A stretch of DNA of 64,000 nt from an uncultured Fidelibacterota bacterium (GTDB taxonomy: Bacteria; Fidelibacterota; UBA8477; JABMPR01), in assembly GCA_937888365.1 (NCBI GenBank), contig CALBFA010000073.1:48682-112681 (forward strand). The letters are read 5' to 3'. Each line of letters begins with the position of its first letter. Position 1 is the stretch's first letter. The notes under the pieces were generated by a model. It saw only the letters and a list, made by a program, of their open reading frames with translations, was not told the DNA's origin and searched no databases. Position numbers and translations under genes: made by a program. Of this stretch, positions 62,639-64,000 are shown piece after piece.

Positions 62639-63808
62639 CTAAAGAGTAGCCTGCTCATATCTACATTCATTGCAAAGTATCGATCTATTGTTAAAATTCA
62701 TAGCAAAAGTAGTTTGAATAAACAAATTATCATCAAATTGACTACACTCGGAGGCCCATTGTCGACACACAGCTTTTAAATCTTCTTCAATAGCATATTC
62801 ATAGGGAAAATTATTAATATTATCACACCATAAGCTCATAAATCGTATGTCAATAGATGTACAATTATTATAATCAGCTGTTTCATCAAAAATGGCCATC
62901 GTTGCATGCATCAGGTCTGAATAAGTTTCATACATACTAAATAGCCTAAATAATCTTCCTCCATCAATCAAAATATGAGATAAATATTCAGTAACAAATA
63001 TGTTAAACCCCACCTCATCAACTAGCTCACCAATATGTTCGGCGACATCACTAATTGACATGTTTAAAGCACCAGCAATTTCTCCAAGCATTTCATTACT
63101 TAAGAATTCCAAATAGTGTTTACCAACAAAAGTCATAGTAATAGCGGATTTTATACTATTATAATATGCTTGAAACAAAAAAGGTGCATAACAGGTTTCG
63201 CTAATATTATCTCCGCCGTACCAAGGAAGTGTTAACCCATCATGATTGTACCCTATTTTGCTTAAACTAATATTATTTTCATATAAATCATGAATAAATA
63301 AACTAGTATCTGAAAAAAAGGCTGTAAAGAATTCAACTGAATTTTGGTTAATACGATATGAGTATAAGGTTAAAAAAGCAGTTGAAAAATTATATTGTGG
63401 AGAAGGGCTGAAAGTGACTTCAAAACTGCGATACTCTTCAACACCATTGTATGTCCGTACACAATTAATGGTTTCCATGCTATCGACAGCAAATATATGA
63501 AAAAGCGAATCGCGCGTTATTAACTTAATTGAGTTAACTCCATCTAGCTCAATTAGGGCCATCTTTGTACCAAAATTATTATTTTGATATGATTGAATGC
63601 TGGAAATAAATAATTCTTCTGCTTCTGCACCTTCAACAAAATCAATATTCTCGAATAATTGGCTAATTCTTGCTAATGCTAATGGATTTCCAGCTAAAGC
63701 AGATTCTTCACTAAGATTTTCCACTTGTGCTGGATAATCATGCGAAATAGAACAAAATTGAAATAGGAAAGATATAATAATCATCAAAATAAATTGCCGT
63801 TCTTTCAT
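62639..63808 (-). CDS. Exported protein of unknown function, possibly the N-terminal part of a TSP3 protein
   Basis: A 389-residue protein preceded by AAAGGAG. An N-terminal hydrophobic signal (about 6-20) ends near QFCS; the residue before the cysteine is Phe, so it is a poor lipobox. The mature sequence contains an early acidic stretch and several strands, with cysteines clustered near the C-terminus (CNEC). I recognise no family. It may be separated from the TSP3 frame downstream by a one-base change, as argued in the findings. Confidence 0.65.
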   Translation of the reverse strand: MKERQFILMIIISFLFQFCSISHDYPAQVENLSEESALAGNPLALARISQLFENIDFVEGAEAEELFISSIQSYQNNNFGTKMALIELDGVNSIKLITRDSLFHIFAVDSMETINCVRTYNGVEEYRSFEVTFSPSPQYNFSTAFLTLYSYRINQNSVEFFTAFFSDTSLFIHDLYENNISLSKIGYNHDGLTLPWYGGDNISETCYAPFLFQAYYNSIKSAITMTFVGKHYLEFLSNEMLGEIAGALNMSISDVAEHIGELVDEVGFNIFVTEYLSHILIDGGRLFRLFSMYETYSDLMHATMAIFDETADYNNCTSIDIRFMSLWCDNINNFPYEYAIEEDLKAVCRQWASECSQFDDNLFIQTTFAMNFNNRSILCNECRYEQATL

Positions 63809-64000
63809 GATTCACTCCTTTACGTTCAACATACTTCTTCTCGATGTGTCCACCAAACTATTGCAACTGCACACCCTGTTCTAAATTAACGGCTACTATA
63901 TAAAAATACGATTAGAAAACAAGTTAAAACTACGAAATTAATTAGTAACGCATTGACTCAAAATTAATGTAACCCTATTGATTTTGAAAAAAAGTCGTTG

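Noticed and set aside
1..64000. CRISPR array or complete insertion sequence
   Set aside because: No regularly spaced direct repeats and no intact transposase frame were found.

Overview
The window is a stretch of bacterial chromosome, AT-rich and densely packed, with no rRNA operon, phage, complete transposon or CRISPR array. Gene content suggests a Gram-negative, menaquinone-using bacterium of the FCB (Fibrobacteres-Chlorobi-Bacteroidetes) kind. The clues are a bacterial geranylgeranylglyceryl-phosphate synthase, a split glycine dehydrogenase (GcvPA), a PsrABC-type molybdoenzyme, TSP3-repeat and cohesin-like surface proteins, a four-helix-bundle (S23-type) gene, and frequent TTG starts in 4-bp TTGA overlaps. 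A Marinimicrobia-like or similar lineage fits, but this is inference and no 16S gene is present.

Bases 1-5951 (minus strand) hold a compact operon that looks like a sulfur-respiration module. An HspR/MerR-like regulator with a cysteine-rich tail comes first. A Tat-exported molybdopterin catalytic subunit, a four-cluster ferredoxin subunit and an NrfD/PsrC quinone-reactive membrane subunit follow. Two half-size YeeE/YedE sulfur-compound permeases come next, and last a membrane-anchored rhodanese-fold protein whose usual catalytic cysteine is a serine. Bases 6105-8982 encode an NtrC-type sigma-54 activator and its histidine kinase. These are divergent from a porin (9227) and a complete branched-chain-amino-acid-type ABC uptake system (binding lipoprotein, two permeases, two ATPases, CBS-ACT protein) running to 15781. 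The divergent region carries two nested palindromes and a sigma-54-like promoter, so the two-component system probably controls this uptake operon.

Bases 15993-28223 are mixed housekeeping: a Xer recombinase, small redox or metal proteins (DUF2892, HHE-like), an acetyltransferase, NagZ-like hydrolase, lactonase-like MBL protein, QueG, DUF309, EF-P with the acetyl-CoA carboxylase biotin genes, GcvH-GcvPA-GGGPS, and a flavodoxin/ferredoxin membrane protein. Bases 28386-34215 hold ComF, lower glycolysis (fba-pgk-tpiA), secG, tRNA-Leu(GAG) and a TPR protein. Bases 34319-49618 are a long plus-strand run: acpS, NAD(P)HX repair (apparently with an AUA start), VanZ-like, recN, a cohesin-like lipoprotein, threonine aldolase, trkA-trkH, enoyl-CoA hydratase, dipeptide epimerase, PBP4-type peptidase, a truncated DUF1016 gene, methylmalonyl-CoA epimerase, uvrC and an FAH-family hydrolase.

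Bases 49620-50250 are a decayed patch: a frameshifted membrane/PH-like gene followed by REP-like palindromic repeats. An exported unknown protein and rmuC follow. From 52879 to the end the minus strand carries an RluA-like protein (HRLE in place of HRLD), a MATE exporter and the menaquinone genes menH-menB-menA-menC-menE. A four-helix-bundle gene with a 7-bp tandem repeat at its start codon interrupts the men genes between menB and menA. Upstream of menH lie three surface-protein genes, two of which may be one frameshifted gene.

Menaquinone synthesis, the quinone-linked molybdoenzyme and the sulfur permeases fit one respiratory lifestyle. That link between distant parts of the window is inferred from content, not shown by the sequence.
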